Position numbers and translations under genes: made by a program
Shown: positions 24,459 to 32,421 of the stretch, piece after piece
How positions within the stretch are numbered: position 1 is the stretch's first letter
Layout: the number at the start of each line of letters is the position of its first letter
The notes under the pieces: model-generated
What the model saw: the letters and a program-made list of their open reading frames with translations, nothing else
Database searches by the model: none
Told to the model about the DNA's origin: nothing
Source of the DNA: Burkholderia sp. SRS-W-2-2016
GTDB lineage: Bacteria; Pseudomonadota; Gammaproteobacteria; Burkholderiales; Burkholderiaceae
Reading direction: 5' to 3'
Assembly (NCBI RefSeq): GCF_001931485.1
Contig: NZ_MSDV01000078.1
Location: forward strand, 1-64,000
Length of the DNA stretch: 64,000 nt

Positions 24459-24992
24459 ATGGCTTATCACCGTCTGTATCACGGCGGCACAGGGGTATTT
24501 AATCCCGATTGGGAACAGTACCCTGCAATGCCGCTTGCGCCGGGCGATGCACTCGCACCGGCCGCGCACAAGGAACACGTCGCGTTCGGCATGACGCGCC
24601 TGCTTGACTTCGCGCAGTTTGATTCACGTCGTCAGGCCGGATTGCAACAGTATCTGGAACGTGCCGCGACGCTCGGTATGCCATTGCAGCAGGGCGACCT
24701 TGTTGGAATGTGCATTGTGCCCGCGAAGACGCTTTTCTACGGATACGCGTGGGAAGTCGAAGAACCCGAGGCTGGCGTTACGTTCACGATTCGTAGACAC
24801 AGCAACGGCGAAGCTCTGGCGACTGTGAACGGCGCTTATGCCGATTCTAATGGCGAAGCGTTCGCCCTCCCGGTATGGATGCACGATAACGACATCATCG
24901 ACGTGGAACTCACGTCATGGCCTGCAAACGGCGTTTTCGATCTTCGGTTTTCGGTTTCGCCGATTGTGTTCTGGCCGAAGATTGGTAACTGA
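24459..24992 (+). CDS. virion protein after capsid (decoration-like), 177 aa
   Basis: Unknown family. A helical N-terminus (MTRLLDFAQFDSRRQAGLQQ) is followed by a beta-rich C-terminal domain (YGYAWEVEEPEAGVTFTIRR onward). CTGGAGA precedes the ATG. Genes in this place often encode head-stabilising or decoration proteins; this is inference. Confidence 0.6.
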   Translation: MAYHRLYHGGTGVFNPDWEQYPAMPLAPGDALAPAAHKEHVAFGMTRLLDFAQFDSRRQAGLQQYLERAATLGMPLQQGDLVGMCIVPAKTLFYGYAWEVEEPEAGVTFTIRRHSNGEALATVNGAYADSNGEAFALPVWMHDNDIIDVELTSWPANGVFDLRFSVSPIVFWPKIGN

Positions 24993-25065
24993 CAGGTTAC
25001 GGTGTAGTAACTCACAGGTTACGTATGGGTAACTGATGCGGCTACGCCGCACGGGAGACGCGAAC

Positions 25066-25560
25066 ATGCCACGGCAATTTGGTTATCAGGACGCGCACGG
25101 GTTTTTCTACTCAGAGCATCCTGCGCTGCATTTCGAACCCGGTCTCGTACCGGGCTTCTATGACACCGATACGAAGACGTTCACGCCGACCGGCAACCCA
25201 ACGCAGCAAACCGGAACCATCGTGACGGATGCGGGTTTCGGTAATGCCGAAACGCTGAAGTCCGGACTGTCGGAAGACAAGGGAGCGGACACCGCTCCGC
25301 TCGAAGGCGTGGCCTTCACGCAGACCAATGCCGAAGTCGAAGCCGCAGCCCGCGACGCAGAATTTATTGAACTGAAGCGGCAGCTCGAAGAATCGAACCG
25401 CGAGAATGCTCAATGGCGGGCGCGTGACGAACTGGCGCAACAGTCCACCGCTGAAAGCGTCGAACTGCCACCGCCTGCAACCGAACCCGAACCCGAGCCC
25501 GCACCCGAACAGGACGCGCCTCATGCTGGCAAGTCTGTCCGTCGCGCACATAAGGACTGA
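25066..25560 (+). CDS. hypothetical virion protein with charged C-terminus, 164 aa
   Basis: Unknown. The N-terminus (FGYQDAHGFFYSEHPALHFE) is compact and aromatic. The middle is a charged helix (AEFIELKRQLEESNRENAQW). The end is a Glu/Pro-rich run and a basic KSVRRAHKD tail. The start at ATG 25066 has GGGAG upstream. It lies between capsid and adaptor and may be a head-completion protein. Confidence 0.6.
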   Translation: MPRQFGYQDAHGFFYSEHPALHFEPGLVPGFYDTDTKTFTPTGNPTQQTGTIVTDAGFGNAETLKSGLSEDKGADTAPLEGVAFTQTNAEVEAAARDAEFIELKRQLEESNRENAQWRARDELAQQSTAESVELPPPATEPEPEPAPEQDAPHAGKSVRRAHKD

Positions 25561-25562
25561 CC

Positions 25563-26306
25563 GTGAGCACGATGGCGGGCACAGTCGGTTCGCTGGTTGA
25601 CGAGGTTGCGCAACTGCTGAACGACGCGGAACCGGACTACCAGAATATCCGCTGGACACGCATTGAACTTGTCGAGTATGCCAACGATGCCAGTGCCCAG
25701 ATTGCGATGCTTCGACCGGACCTGTTTGAGCAAACGGAAACCATCGACCTCAAACCGGGCGACCGCCAGACGTTGCCGGATGGCGCGTTGGTGTGGCGCG
25801 TTGAGGGCACACTGAACAGTCGCGACGAACTGATTGGGCGACCGTTCAGAGGCGATGCGACCGCTGCGCGGGTGGCAAGCCTATGGTTCGATGCGCTCGC
25901 CTGTCGCGATGCATGCGGCCCATTCACGGCATCGCCCCCGAAGCCCTATGCAATCAGTTCATACGTGTTCGATCCCGATGGACCGTCTATGTTCTACGTC
26001 GATCCTCCCGTGCCTGCCGGGCAGAGCGTGCGCGCTGTTGTCTCACTCTCGCGCGTGCCGACGCGTGCCGACGAAGATAGCGATGTTCCTGTCGATGGCC
26101 GGTTTCATAACGCGGTGATTGAATTCATGCTGTACCGCGCGTTCTCGAAAGACGAGGACAGTCAGACCAGTCTCGCCCGAAGCAATGGGCACAAGACGCA
26201 CTTCTACGAAATGATCGGTCTGTCAAAGCGCGCGGAAGATGAATTCTTCGGTGTGAAAGCCTCGCGAGGGGTTAGCGGTGGAAACACAGCACCAAAGTCT
26301 GATTGA
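25563..26306 (+). CDS. phage adaptor (head completion) protein, DUF6682-like
   Basis: 247 residues starting from GTG 25563, two bases after the previous stop. The N-terminal segment (GSLVDEVAQLLNDAEPDYQN, then W-T-R-I-E-L-V-E-Y-A-N-D-A) matches phage adaptor proteins that form the ring under the portal. The protein continues with a beta domain (DRQTLPDGALVWRVEGTLNS) and a helical end (FHNAVIEFMLYRAFSKDEDS). It overlaps the next gene by 29 bp. Confidence 0.72.
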   Translation: MSTMAGTVGSLVDEVAQLLNDAEPDYQNIRWTRIELVEYANDASAQIAMLRPDLFEQTETIDLKPGDRQTLPDGALVWRVEGTLNSRDELIGRPFRGDATAARVASLWFDALACRDACGPFTASPPKPYAISSYVFDPDGPSMFYVDPPVPAGQSVRAVVSLSRVPTRADEDSDVPVDGRFHNAVIEFMLYRAFSKDEDSQTSLARSNGHKTHFYEMIGLSKRAEDEFFGVKASRGVSGGNTAPKSD

Positions 26307-26910
26307 GCGTGTTCCGCTCGATGCCTTCCTGCCGTACGTCATCGCGGGCGCGACGCTGTGCCCCGAGTCAATGGCGCTCGCCTATGTGCGCGATACGTGC
26401 ATTGATTTCTGTGTGCGTAGCAACACACTGCGCCGTCGAACCGTCATCGACCAGCAATGCGGTGTCAGTGACTATCCCTTGTGGCCCGACCACGACGAAC
26501 AGATTGTGCGCGTCAACGAGGCACACGTTAATGGAACGTGCTATCGCGGCGCGCGGGATGCGTGCTGTTTCGAACATGGCGGCGCACGTTTTACGATTCG
26601 CGACGGTGCGCTGCATATCTCGCACGACGCGGCGCACGACCGGCCGCAGGCCATTGAAGTGCGCTTCACCGTGAGCCCCACGCGTCGCGCGTGCGAGATT
26701 GACGCAACCCTCTTTGACGACTGGCAACCGGCAATTGCAGATGGAACACTCGCGCGCCTGTACATGTTGCCAGGCTATCCATTTACCGCGCCACAGTTAT
26801 CACTGGTACGTGAACGCGCTTACAACGTCGCGGTCAACCGTGCCCGTATCCGTAGTCTCAAGAGCGACACAGGCGATACGGCAATGGCGCGTGGCATGCC
26901 ATTTCTCTAG
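26278..26910 (+). CDS. neck/tail tube-type protein, 210 aa
   Basis: Unknown family. The start (LIERVPLDAFLPYVIAGATL, then CPESMALAYVRDTCIDFCVR) is helical, followed by a beta-rich body and a basic helical C-terminus (RERAYNVAVNRARIRSLKSD). Seven or more Cys are present, which is high for a phage neck protein. It is coupled to the adaptor gene by overlap, which supports a head-tail joining role. Confidence 0.62.
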   Translation: METQHQSLIERVPLDAFLPYVIAGATLCPESMALAYVRDTCIDFCVRSNTLRRRTVIDQQCGVSDYPLWPDHDEQIVRVNEAHVNGTCYRGARDACCFEHGGARFTIRDGALHISHDAAHDRPQAIEVRFTVSPTRRACEIDATLFDDWQPAIADGTLARLYMLPGYPFTAPQLSLVRERAYNVAVNRARIRSLKSDTGDTAMARGMPFL

Positions 26911-26913
26911 ATC

Positions 26914-27432
26914 ATGCGAAAACCTTCTGCTTTGCGAATCGATGCGCGCGTGACGCGGACGGCGCTCGATCTGCGCGCATGTGGTCACACTCCTGTTCGC
27001 GCGTGCGACGCGTCGCTCGATATCCGGCGTGCAGGCTATCGCGACGACCGTCCGTGCGGACAGTGTGGCGGCTGTGGCTGTGGTTCGTGTTGCCAGCCTG
27101 TACACAAAGACCGGGCCATAACCGTTCGGGCGTTCAATAACGACGATGCGGGGCGACTGGTATTTGTATGGGGCGATGCGCTGCGCAGTCTTGATGTCGG
27201 CCTCTATCTGGCTGTGCTGAACGTGTGCGGGCGAGCGCTCGCACGCTTCACGATCCAGTTGGGCGAATCTGAACGGCCAGTGGCACGCGCAGAGAACTTC
27301 CTTTCTCCGGCTGGATGCGATCCGCTAAACGGCTGCGGTTCGCCGTGCGACGTGTCGCCCGCCTGTACTTGCCTGCCGTCTCCCGTTATCTACATCCCGC
27401 CGTTCGACGTTCCGGCGCGTGGAGGTGCGTGA
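26914..27432 (+). CDS. Cys-rich virion-operon protein, 172 aa
   Basis: Residues near 45-62 form a dense Cys/Gly cluster (CGQCGGCGCGSCC). The following domain (ITVRAFNNDDAGRLVFVWGD) recalls the beta domain of the 19465 and 19881 proteins. The C-terminal tail has more Cys (CGSPCDVSPACTCLPSP). Function unknown. The cluster could bind metal or form disulfides in the mature particle. It overlaps the next gene by one codon (TGATG). Confidence 0.6.
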   Translation: MRKPSALRIDARVTRTALDLRACGHTPVRACDASLDIRRAGYRDDRPCGQCGGCGCGSCCQPVHKDRAITVRAFNNDDAGRLVFVWGDALRSLDVGLYLAVLNVCGRALARFTIQLGESERPVARAENFLSPAGCDPLNGCGSPCDVSPACTCLPSPVIYIPPFDVPARGGA

Positions 27433-28640
27433 TGTTTGTTCCGGTACTCGGCTTTGCTGCGCGTCTGCGCTGCCGTCTGAATCCGGGCGATGGTCTTCTG
27501 CCGCTTGGTGCAAACGATTCGGCCCGACTCGATGCCGCATTGTCGGACACGGGCGCATACACCCGGCTAACCGTGGGCGAGCCCGACGATTTTGAAATCG
27601 TACGCGTGACGGGTATCGTCAACGGGCAGGTGACGATTGAACGCGCACAGGAGAACACGCGAGCGCTATCGGCCGCGCCTGGGACATGCGCCGCGTTCGT
27701 ATGGACGCCGCAGAACCTGACTGACTTTATCGTGCAGGGCTTCGGCGGGCAGACCGGATCGGTTTGTGAAGTGCTGGCCGGTTCAGGGCGTGTGACGGTC
27801 GAGCGTACCGGTTGCAGCATAACCGTAGACCGGCCCGCGATGCGGGGCGCGACGTGGCGCGCGGGTTCGCGGGAGTACACACAGGACACGGCAGGCGAAA
27901 TTGCATCGGCTCCGTTTTCCGGGCTTGTCGATGGAACCTGGCCGAACGCGACGGTCACGGTACGCGATGGTTATATCACTGCCGTACAGGCCGGTTCCAA
28001 CATTGTCTTTAGCGGCGCGGGATGCTGCGACGGCGGCGGGACGGGTTCCGGCCCGCCTGGCCCGCAGGGCATACCGGGGCCGCAGGGGCAGCCTGGCGTG
28101 CAGGGTATGCAAGGTCCGCAAGGGGTACAGGGTCCGGTAGGTTCACAGGGGCCAGCGGGACCAGCCGGGCCCCCTGGAGTTGCCGGACCAGCAGGAGATG
28201 CTGTACTCAGTGGCGTCGGGCCACCTTCTGCAAACATTGGCCGGAATGGTGACTTCTATATCGACCAGTTGGCGAATGCTGTCTATGGTCCGCGCAGTGA
28301 TACCGGCTGGGGTGCGCCAACCTCGCTCGTCGGCCCAGCCGGTCCACAAGGTACGCCCGGCATGCCCGGCTCGCCCGGAACGCCCGGCGAACCGGGGGCA
28401 CCTGGGATCGCGTCGAACTGGTCTTTGCAACAGGACGGCGGCACGGTGTTCGTCATTGGTCCGCCTGGCGAATCGTTTTCGGTGGATACCGTGATGGGAA
28501 ACACTCTCGTGCCAGGTGCGACGATATCCGCCAATGGCCGCGCGGTATCTTCGATTGACGTAGGACCGTCCCCGGTGACACAGACTGTCTTTATACGGTC
28601 GAACGGCCTGTTCGTGGGCGTCGGCTCGGTAACGACGTAG
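27432..28640 (+). CDS. collagen-like tail fibre protein
   Basis: 402 residues. The N-terminal 190 residues are a beta-rich attachment domain. Two runs of Gly-X-Y triplets follow: about 50 residues from GPPGPQGIPGPQGQPG and about 25 from GPAGPQGTPGMPGSPG. They are separated by a globular insert (GRNGDFYIDQLANAVYGPRS). Collagen-like triplets trimerise phage fibres. The C-terminal 70 residues would be the tip. The start at ATG 27432 overlaps the previous stop; the frame is open further upstream but that part lies in the previous gene. Confidence 0.78.
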   Translation: MFVPVLGFAARLRCRLNPGDGLLPLGANDSARLDAALSDTGAYTRLTVGEPDDFEIVRVTGIVNGQVTIERAQENTRALSAAPGTCAAFVWTPQNLTDFIVQGFGGQTGSVCEVLAGSGRVTVERTGCSITVDRPAMRGATWRAGSREYTQDTAGEIASAPFSGLVDGTWPNATVTVRDGYITAVQAGSNIVFSGAGCCDGGGTGSGPPGPQGIPGPQGQPGVQGMQGPQGVQGPVGSQGPAGPAGPPGVAGPAGDAVLSGVGPPSANIGRNGDFYIDQLANAVYGPRSDTGWGAPTSLVGPAGPQGTPGMPGSPGTPGEPGAPGIASNWSLQQDGGTVFVIGPPGESFSVDTVMGNTLVPGATISANGRAVSSIDVGPSPVTQTVFIRSNGLFVGVGSVTT

Positions 28641-28649
28641 AGGTATTCC

Positions 28650-30308
28650 GTGACGCACATCCGGATTACCCGTTTCGGCGGCGTGGTTCCGCGTTACAAC
28701 CCGGCGCTCGTACGCGAGAACATGGCGAGTGACGCCGCGAACGTGCGGCTCTGGCATGGCACGCTTGCGCCGTTCCGCACGCCCGAGCCGGTCTTTACCG
28801 CGCCGCTCACATCGGCGAAGACAATTTACCGCTTCGGCTGCTGCTGGCTCGCATGGGACGACCCCTGTATCAATGTCGCGGAATGGTTGCCGACATGCGA
28901 GCGTGTCTACGTGACGGGTTGGCAACCGTACCCGGTCACGGCCGCGCTGCCCGCTGAAGGCTGCGAATTCGACTGGCGACGCGTTGGCCTGCCGCTTCCA
29001 GTTACCGCGCCGGTTGCAACGCCGCAGGACACAGCATTGCCCGAGCGCATAACGAGCGCACGCAACTACGTCTATACCTACGTGGATAGCTGGGGTGGCG
29101 AAGGCTGTCCGTCATGGCCGAGCAATGAACTGCTGGACGCCGCCGAAGGAACAGCCGTAAGCGTTTCAATTCCCGCGCTTCCCGATGCCGGTGAAGAATG
29201 GGACATCGCGGCGATCCGCCTTTACCGTGTGGCGTCAGGATTCAACGACGGCACGAAGCCAGGCGCGACGACCGCGACACGCTTCCTGCTGGTCGCTGAA
29301 CTCCCACCCGTTGCTCAGGAGTATGTCGATACGCTCACGACCGACGAGCTCGCGGAGATGAACGTTTCCGAACAGTATGCGCCGCCGCCTGATGGACTAT
29401 CGGGAATAGAACAGCTACCCGATGGTGTACTCGCGGGCTTCGTGGGTAGGCAGGTCTGGTTCTGCGAACCCTACGAACCGCAGGCGTGGCCGGTTGACAC
29501 CATGCTGGCCCTCGATGACACGGTGCGCGCGTTGCGCTGGCGCGATGGCGTGCTCTACGCGATGACTGACGGGCATCCATATGCGATAGCCGAAGAATGT
29601 ACGGAGGGTTCGTGCTGCCGCAAGGCGTACCGTTTTCCGAAGGCTGCACCGATTGCGAGCCGCAGAAGCGCGGTTGCCGCGCCGCATGGCGTGGTGTACG
29701 CCAGCGATATCGGGCTTACGTTACTTGCCACCCGGCGCATGGCGACACTGACCGCGCCGTGGTTCGCCCGCGATGACTGGCAGGCGTTGCGACCGCAGAC
29801 GATGGCCAGTGCAATGGTCGATGGTCAATACTTTGGCGCGACATGCAGCACCGCGTTTCTGTTCGACATGCGCGATGGCACGGAAGACGACGGCGCGGGC
29901 GATAACGACCTGATGCCGCTGACGCTCACGCCCGACGGGTTGCACACGGCGCGGGACGGAAAGCTCTATCTTGCGTTCGGCAACGTGATTTGCGAATGGG
30001 ACGCGGGCGCAGACTTCCTGCCGTACCGGTGGCGTAGCAAAATGAATGTGCTGCCCGGACTCACAAATCTCGCCGCAGCGAAGATCGTGCTCGACGGCTA
30101 TCCGGTTCCGCAGCTTGCGCCGCACGGTGTGCGCGTCTGTCACGTTGCAGACGGTCGCATGCTGCTGGATCGTCGGGTGCGTCACTCGCGCCCGTACCGC
30201 TTGCCGTCAGGGCGGCGGGCGCTCGATTACGCGGTGGACGTGTCAGGCGTGGAGACGGTGCGGGAAATACATCTTGCCAGTAGTGTGAACGAGCTTAGCG
30301 CAGGTTAG
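28650..30308 (+). CDS. tail tube or tail-knob protein, 552 aa
   Basis: A large beta-rich protein. The N-terminus (GGVVPRYNPALVRENMASDA, then A-N-V-R-L-W-H-G) is typical of podoviral tail proteins that begin by covering an array of subunits. It continues as a beta-propeller-like pattern of short strands with W/Y and G turns (LPDGVLAGFVGRQVWFCEPY). Ten or more Cys occur, often paired (CCWLAWDDPC, GSCCRKAY). It probably forms part of the short tail. The exact component is not certain. Confidence 0.65.
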   Translation: MTHIRITRFGGVVPRYNPALVRENMASDAANVRLWHGTLAPFRTPEPVFTAPLTSAKTIYRFGCCWLAWDDPCINVAEWLPTCERVYVTGWQPYPVTAALPAEGCEFDWRRVGLPLPVTAPVATPQDTALPERITSARNYVYTYVDSWGGEGCPSWPSNELLDAAEGTAVSVSIPALPDAGEEWDIAAIRLYRVASGFNDGTKPGATTATRFLLVAELPPVAQEYVDTLTTDELAEMNVSEQYAPPPDGLSGIEQLPDGVLAGFVGRQVWFCEPYEPQAWPVDTMLALDDTVRALRWRDGVLYAMTDGHPYAIAEECTEGSCCRKAYRFPKAAPIASRRSAVAAPHGVVYASDIGLTLLATRRMATLTAPWFARDDWQALRPQTMASAMVDGQYFGATCSTAFLFDMRDGTEDDGAGDNDLMPLTLTPDGLHTARDGKLYLAFGNVICEWDAGADFLPYRWRSKMNVLPGLTNLAAAKIVLDGYPVPQLAPHGVRVCHVADGRMLLDRRVRHSRPYRLPSGRRALDYAVDVSGVETVREIHLASSVNELSAG

Positions 30309-30326
30309 TCGGCCCAACCTCCAGTT

Positions 30327-30878
30327 TCAGATGTGAAATTTGTAGGCGATAACTGATTGTGCTTCCGGCTGCTCATCCTCTAATAACTGGACTCTTGCAG
30401 TATGAAACACGAAGTACATTGCGAGAATGAAGGCGCCAAGAGACATAGCGGCAAAGCCTAGAGCGAACATGTATCCAAATCGGGATAGGGCCAGCTTTGC
30501 GGCGTCCTCTTTAGGGACGCGATTTGCTTTGAAATCGTTGATGAATAAAGCAAAACGCCGTGCTTGAGTGAGCGCCCAAAACCATCGCCAGATCATCAGG
30601 AACAGAGCCACTATAAGGCCATAGGCGCAAGCCGACGCCGCATAGCTCGCTGCAAAGCGGATTTCGGAGTTCCCATTTCCAGCCAGAACGGTTGCTGCCG
30701 CAGCCAAGCCGGCACCGTTCAATATGACAAGGTGCTTCACGGCCTCCAATTGCCACTCTAGATGGTCAGATACTGCCTTCCCTTGGGTCTCACGCAACAA
30801 AGCGTCCAGGTCGGAGGCTTCAGCGGGTGGCATGTCTTTACGGTACGTTTTCGTTTGCACTAGGCTGGCTCCACTCAT
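30327..30878 (-). CDS. reverse-strand membrane protein (moron), 183 aa
   Basis: An acidic helical N-terminus of about 45 residues is followed by three hydrophobic segments: about 50-66 (LVILNGAGLAAAATVLA), 75-100 (SYAASACAYGLIVALFLMIW) and 132-156 (YMFALGFAAMSLGAFILAMY). A cytoplasmic basic loop follows the second. It lies opposite to all flanking late genes, with its own upstream gap (30879-30912), the pattern of a lysogenic-conversion gene expressed from the prophage. The family is unknown to me. Superinfection exclusion or another membrane-based defence is a reasonable guess. Confidence 0.65.
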   Translation of the reverse strand: MSGASLVQTKTYRKDMPPAEASDLDALLRETQGKAVSDHLEWQLEAVKHLVILNGAGLAAAATVLAGNGNSEIRFAASYAASACAYGLIVALFLMIWRWFWALTQARRFALFINDFKANRVPKEDAAKLALSRFGYMFALGFAAMSLGAFILAMYFVFHTARVQLLEDEQPEAQSVIAYKFHI

Positions 30879-30912
30879 TGGGTAACGACGCTTATTCTAG
30901 CGGGAGAGCAAT

Positions 30913-31386
30913 TTGAATATTTCCGTAAATTCCCAGGCGAACGTCTCCTATGCTCAGGTGCAGGAGGTTGCTCGAATGCTTCCCGACGCGATTGCTGAAA
31001 CGTTCGACGGTGTTGTGCCCAATCTTCTAAAGGCTGTCAGCGGAATGACTGGCGCGGTAACTGGTATCGCGCCCTATGCGTTCTTCTGCGTCGCGGAAGT
31101 CAACGACGAGGTAGTTGGGTTTCTTGGGGGCGTGATGGACAGCGACGTGTTCAGTGACCGCAAATTCGCGCGGGACGTTCTGGCGTGGGTGCGACCATCT
31201 GCACGCGCCACCACCGTCTACCTGGATATGGTTGCGGAATTCGAACGATGGGCGGCGGCATCGGGTGCGATAGAAGTTCGCGGCACGCTACTGGCTGATG
31301 ATAGCGCCGAACGCATAGCGTCCGCAGCCGTAAGGTATGGCTACAAACGCGCCGGGATCGTGATCGTCAAGAAGGTGTCGAAATGA
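30913..31386 (+). CDS. GNAT-like acetyltransferase in virion operon, 157 aa
   Basis: The pattern fits the GNAT fold: an N-terminal helix (VQEVARMLPDAIAETFDG), a beta strand (AFFCVAEVNDEVVGFLGGVM) equivalent to motif A, and a C-terminal block (ERIASAAVRYGYKRAGIVIV) like the L-x-x-x-G-F/Y end of such enzymes. The classical Q/R-x-x-G-x-A acetyl-CoA loop is not obvious. The start is TTG 30913 with GGGAGAG upstream. It overlaps the next gene by 4 bp. Acetyltransferase-like proteins occur near tail genes in several podoviruses. Confidence 0.55.
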   Translation: MNISVNSQANVSYAQVQEVARMLPDAIAETFDGVVPNLLKAVSGMTGAVTGIAPYAFFCVAEVNDEVVGFLGGVMDSDVFSDRKFARDVLAWVRPSARATTVYLDMVAEFERWAAASGAIEVRGTLLADDSAERIASAAVRYGYKRAGIVIVKKVSK

Positions 31387-32408
31387 GCGGCGGCGGTGGC
31401 GATGCTACGGCCATTACCAACTGGCCGGGTATGCAAGACCCGATGCAGTCGGGTGTCTATGGGGCAATCAATCAGGTCTGGTTCAACCAGCAGGCGAACG
31501 CGAATACATGGGCGACGCAGGCCAAGGCGAACGATGACGCCAACCGCGCGCAACGCGACAGGGACATGCAGACGTGGAGCCAGCAGCAAAGCGACTGGCG
31601 TACTGCGTGGGCCATCTCACAGGCGGCCTATGCGGCGGCGCAAGTCCTGCTTGCCAACAATGCGCTCAACGCAGCGAAGGATGCGGCCGACAAGCAATAC
31701 GACATCGCCGACCGCCAGCAGAACATTGCGGAAGAAGAATACGCACGTTACAGCGCGCACTTTGCGCCATGCGAGAACGCCACCGTCGATATTGAGTGTG
31801 CTCGCCCTGAATACACTGAACCCATTGAAGACGAGGCAAACCGTGCCGCAACCGAAATCCGCGTGCAGTTCGGGCTGTCGCGCCAGCAGGCACAACGGCG
31901 ACGCAATCGTTACTGCATTGGCGCAGTAATCGCACTGGATCGCACAATGGCGATTGAAGAAGCCCGCTCCGTTGCCGAAGCCAAGGAACGCACGCGCCGT
32001 TATCTGGAAGAACGGCAGGAACAGCGGCGCGACAAGTTCTTTAATCGCAAGCTCCAGCTATTCAACATTGGCCGCAACATCAAGGCCGATGCAGTGAACG
32101 AACTGCGCGCGTCGGCGGAAGGTATTGGACGCGGGACCGATATCGAACTGGCCGCGCGCAATCAGTATTACGGCGCGATCCTCTCCAGCCTCGGCGGGCT
32201 GATTGGCGCGTTTCTTCCGAACAGCAGCGTACCGCAGGCCAGCCGTTCGGCGGCGAGCATCGGCGGCGTCAGTTCGTTTGGCAGTGTGTCCAGTTTTGGC
32301 GGTGCGACGCTAATGGGTCCGGGTGGCCTCGGCTACGGCATGGGCGCAAATATGGGCGGCTCGATGTGGGACGCCAACACAGTCGGCCCGTCTTCGACCT
32401 TCGCATAG
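31383..32408 (+). CDS. internal virion protein, Gln/Ala-rich helical, 341 aa
   Basis: The sequence is dominated by long helices rich in Ala, Gln and Arg (AYAAAQVLLANNALNAAKDA, EAKERTRRYLEERQEQRRDK). The C-terminus is a Gly/Ser-rich flexible tail ending SSTFA. The middle contains two Cys. This makeup and the position before the transglycosylase fit ejected internal proteins that form the trans-envelope channel. Translation is coupled to the GNAT gene by ATGA. Confidence 0.62.
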   Translation: MSGGGGDATAITNWPGMQDPMQSGVYGAINQVWFNQQANANTWATQAKANDDANRAQRDRDMQTWSQQQSDWRTAWAISQAAYAAAQVLLANNALNAAKDAADKQYDIADRQQNIAEEEYARYSAHFAPCENATVDIECARPEYTEPIEDEANRAATEIRVQFGLSRQQAQRRRNRYCIGAVIALDRTMAIEEARSVAEAKERTRRYLEERQEQRRDKFFNRKLQLFNIGRNIKADAVNELRASAEGIGRGTDIELAARNQYYGAILSSLGGLIGAFLPNSSVPQASRSAASIGGVSSFGSVSSFGGATLMGPGGLGYGMGANMGGSMWDANTVGPSSTFA

Positions 32409-32421
32409 GTGCGAATCCATC

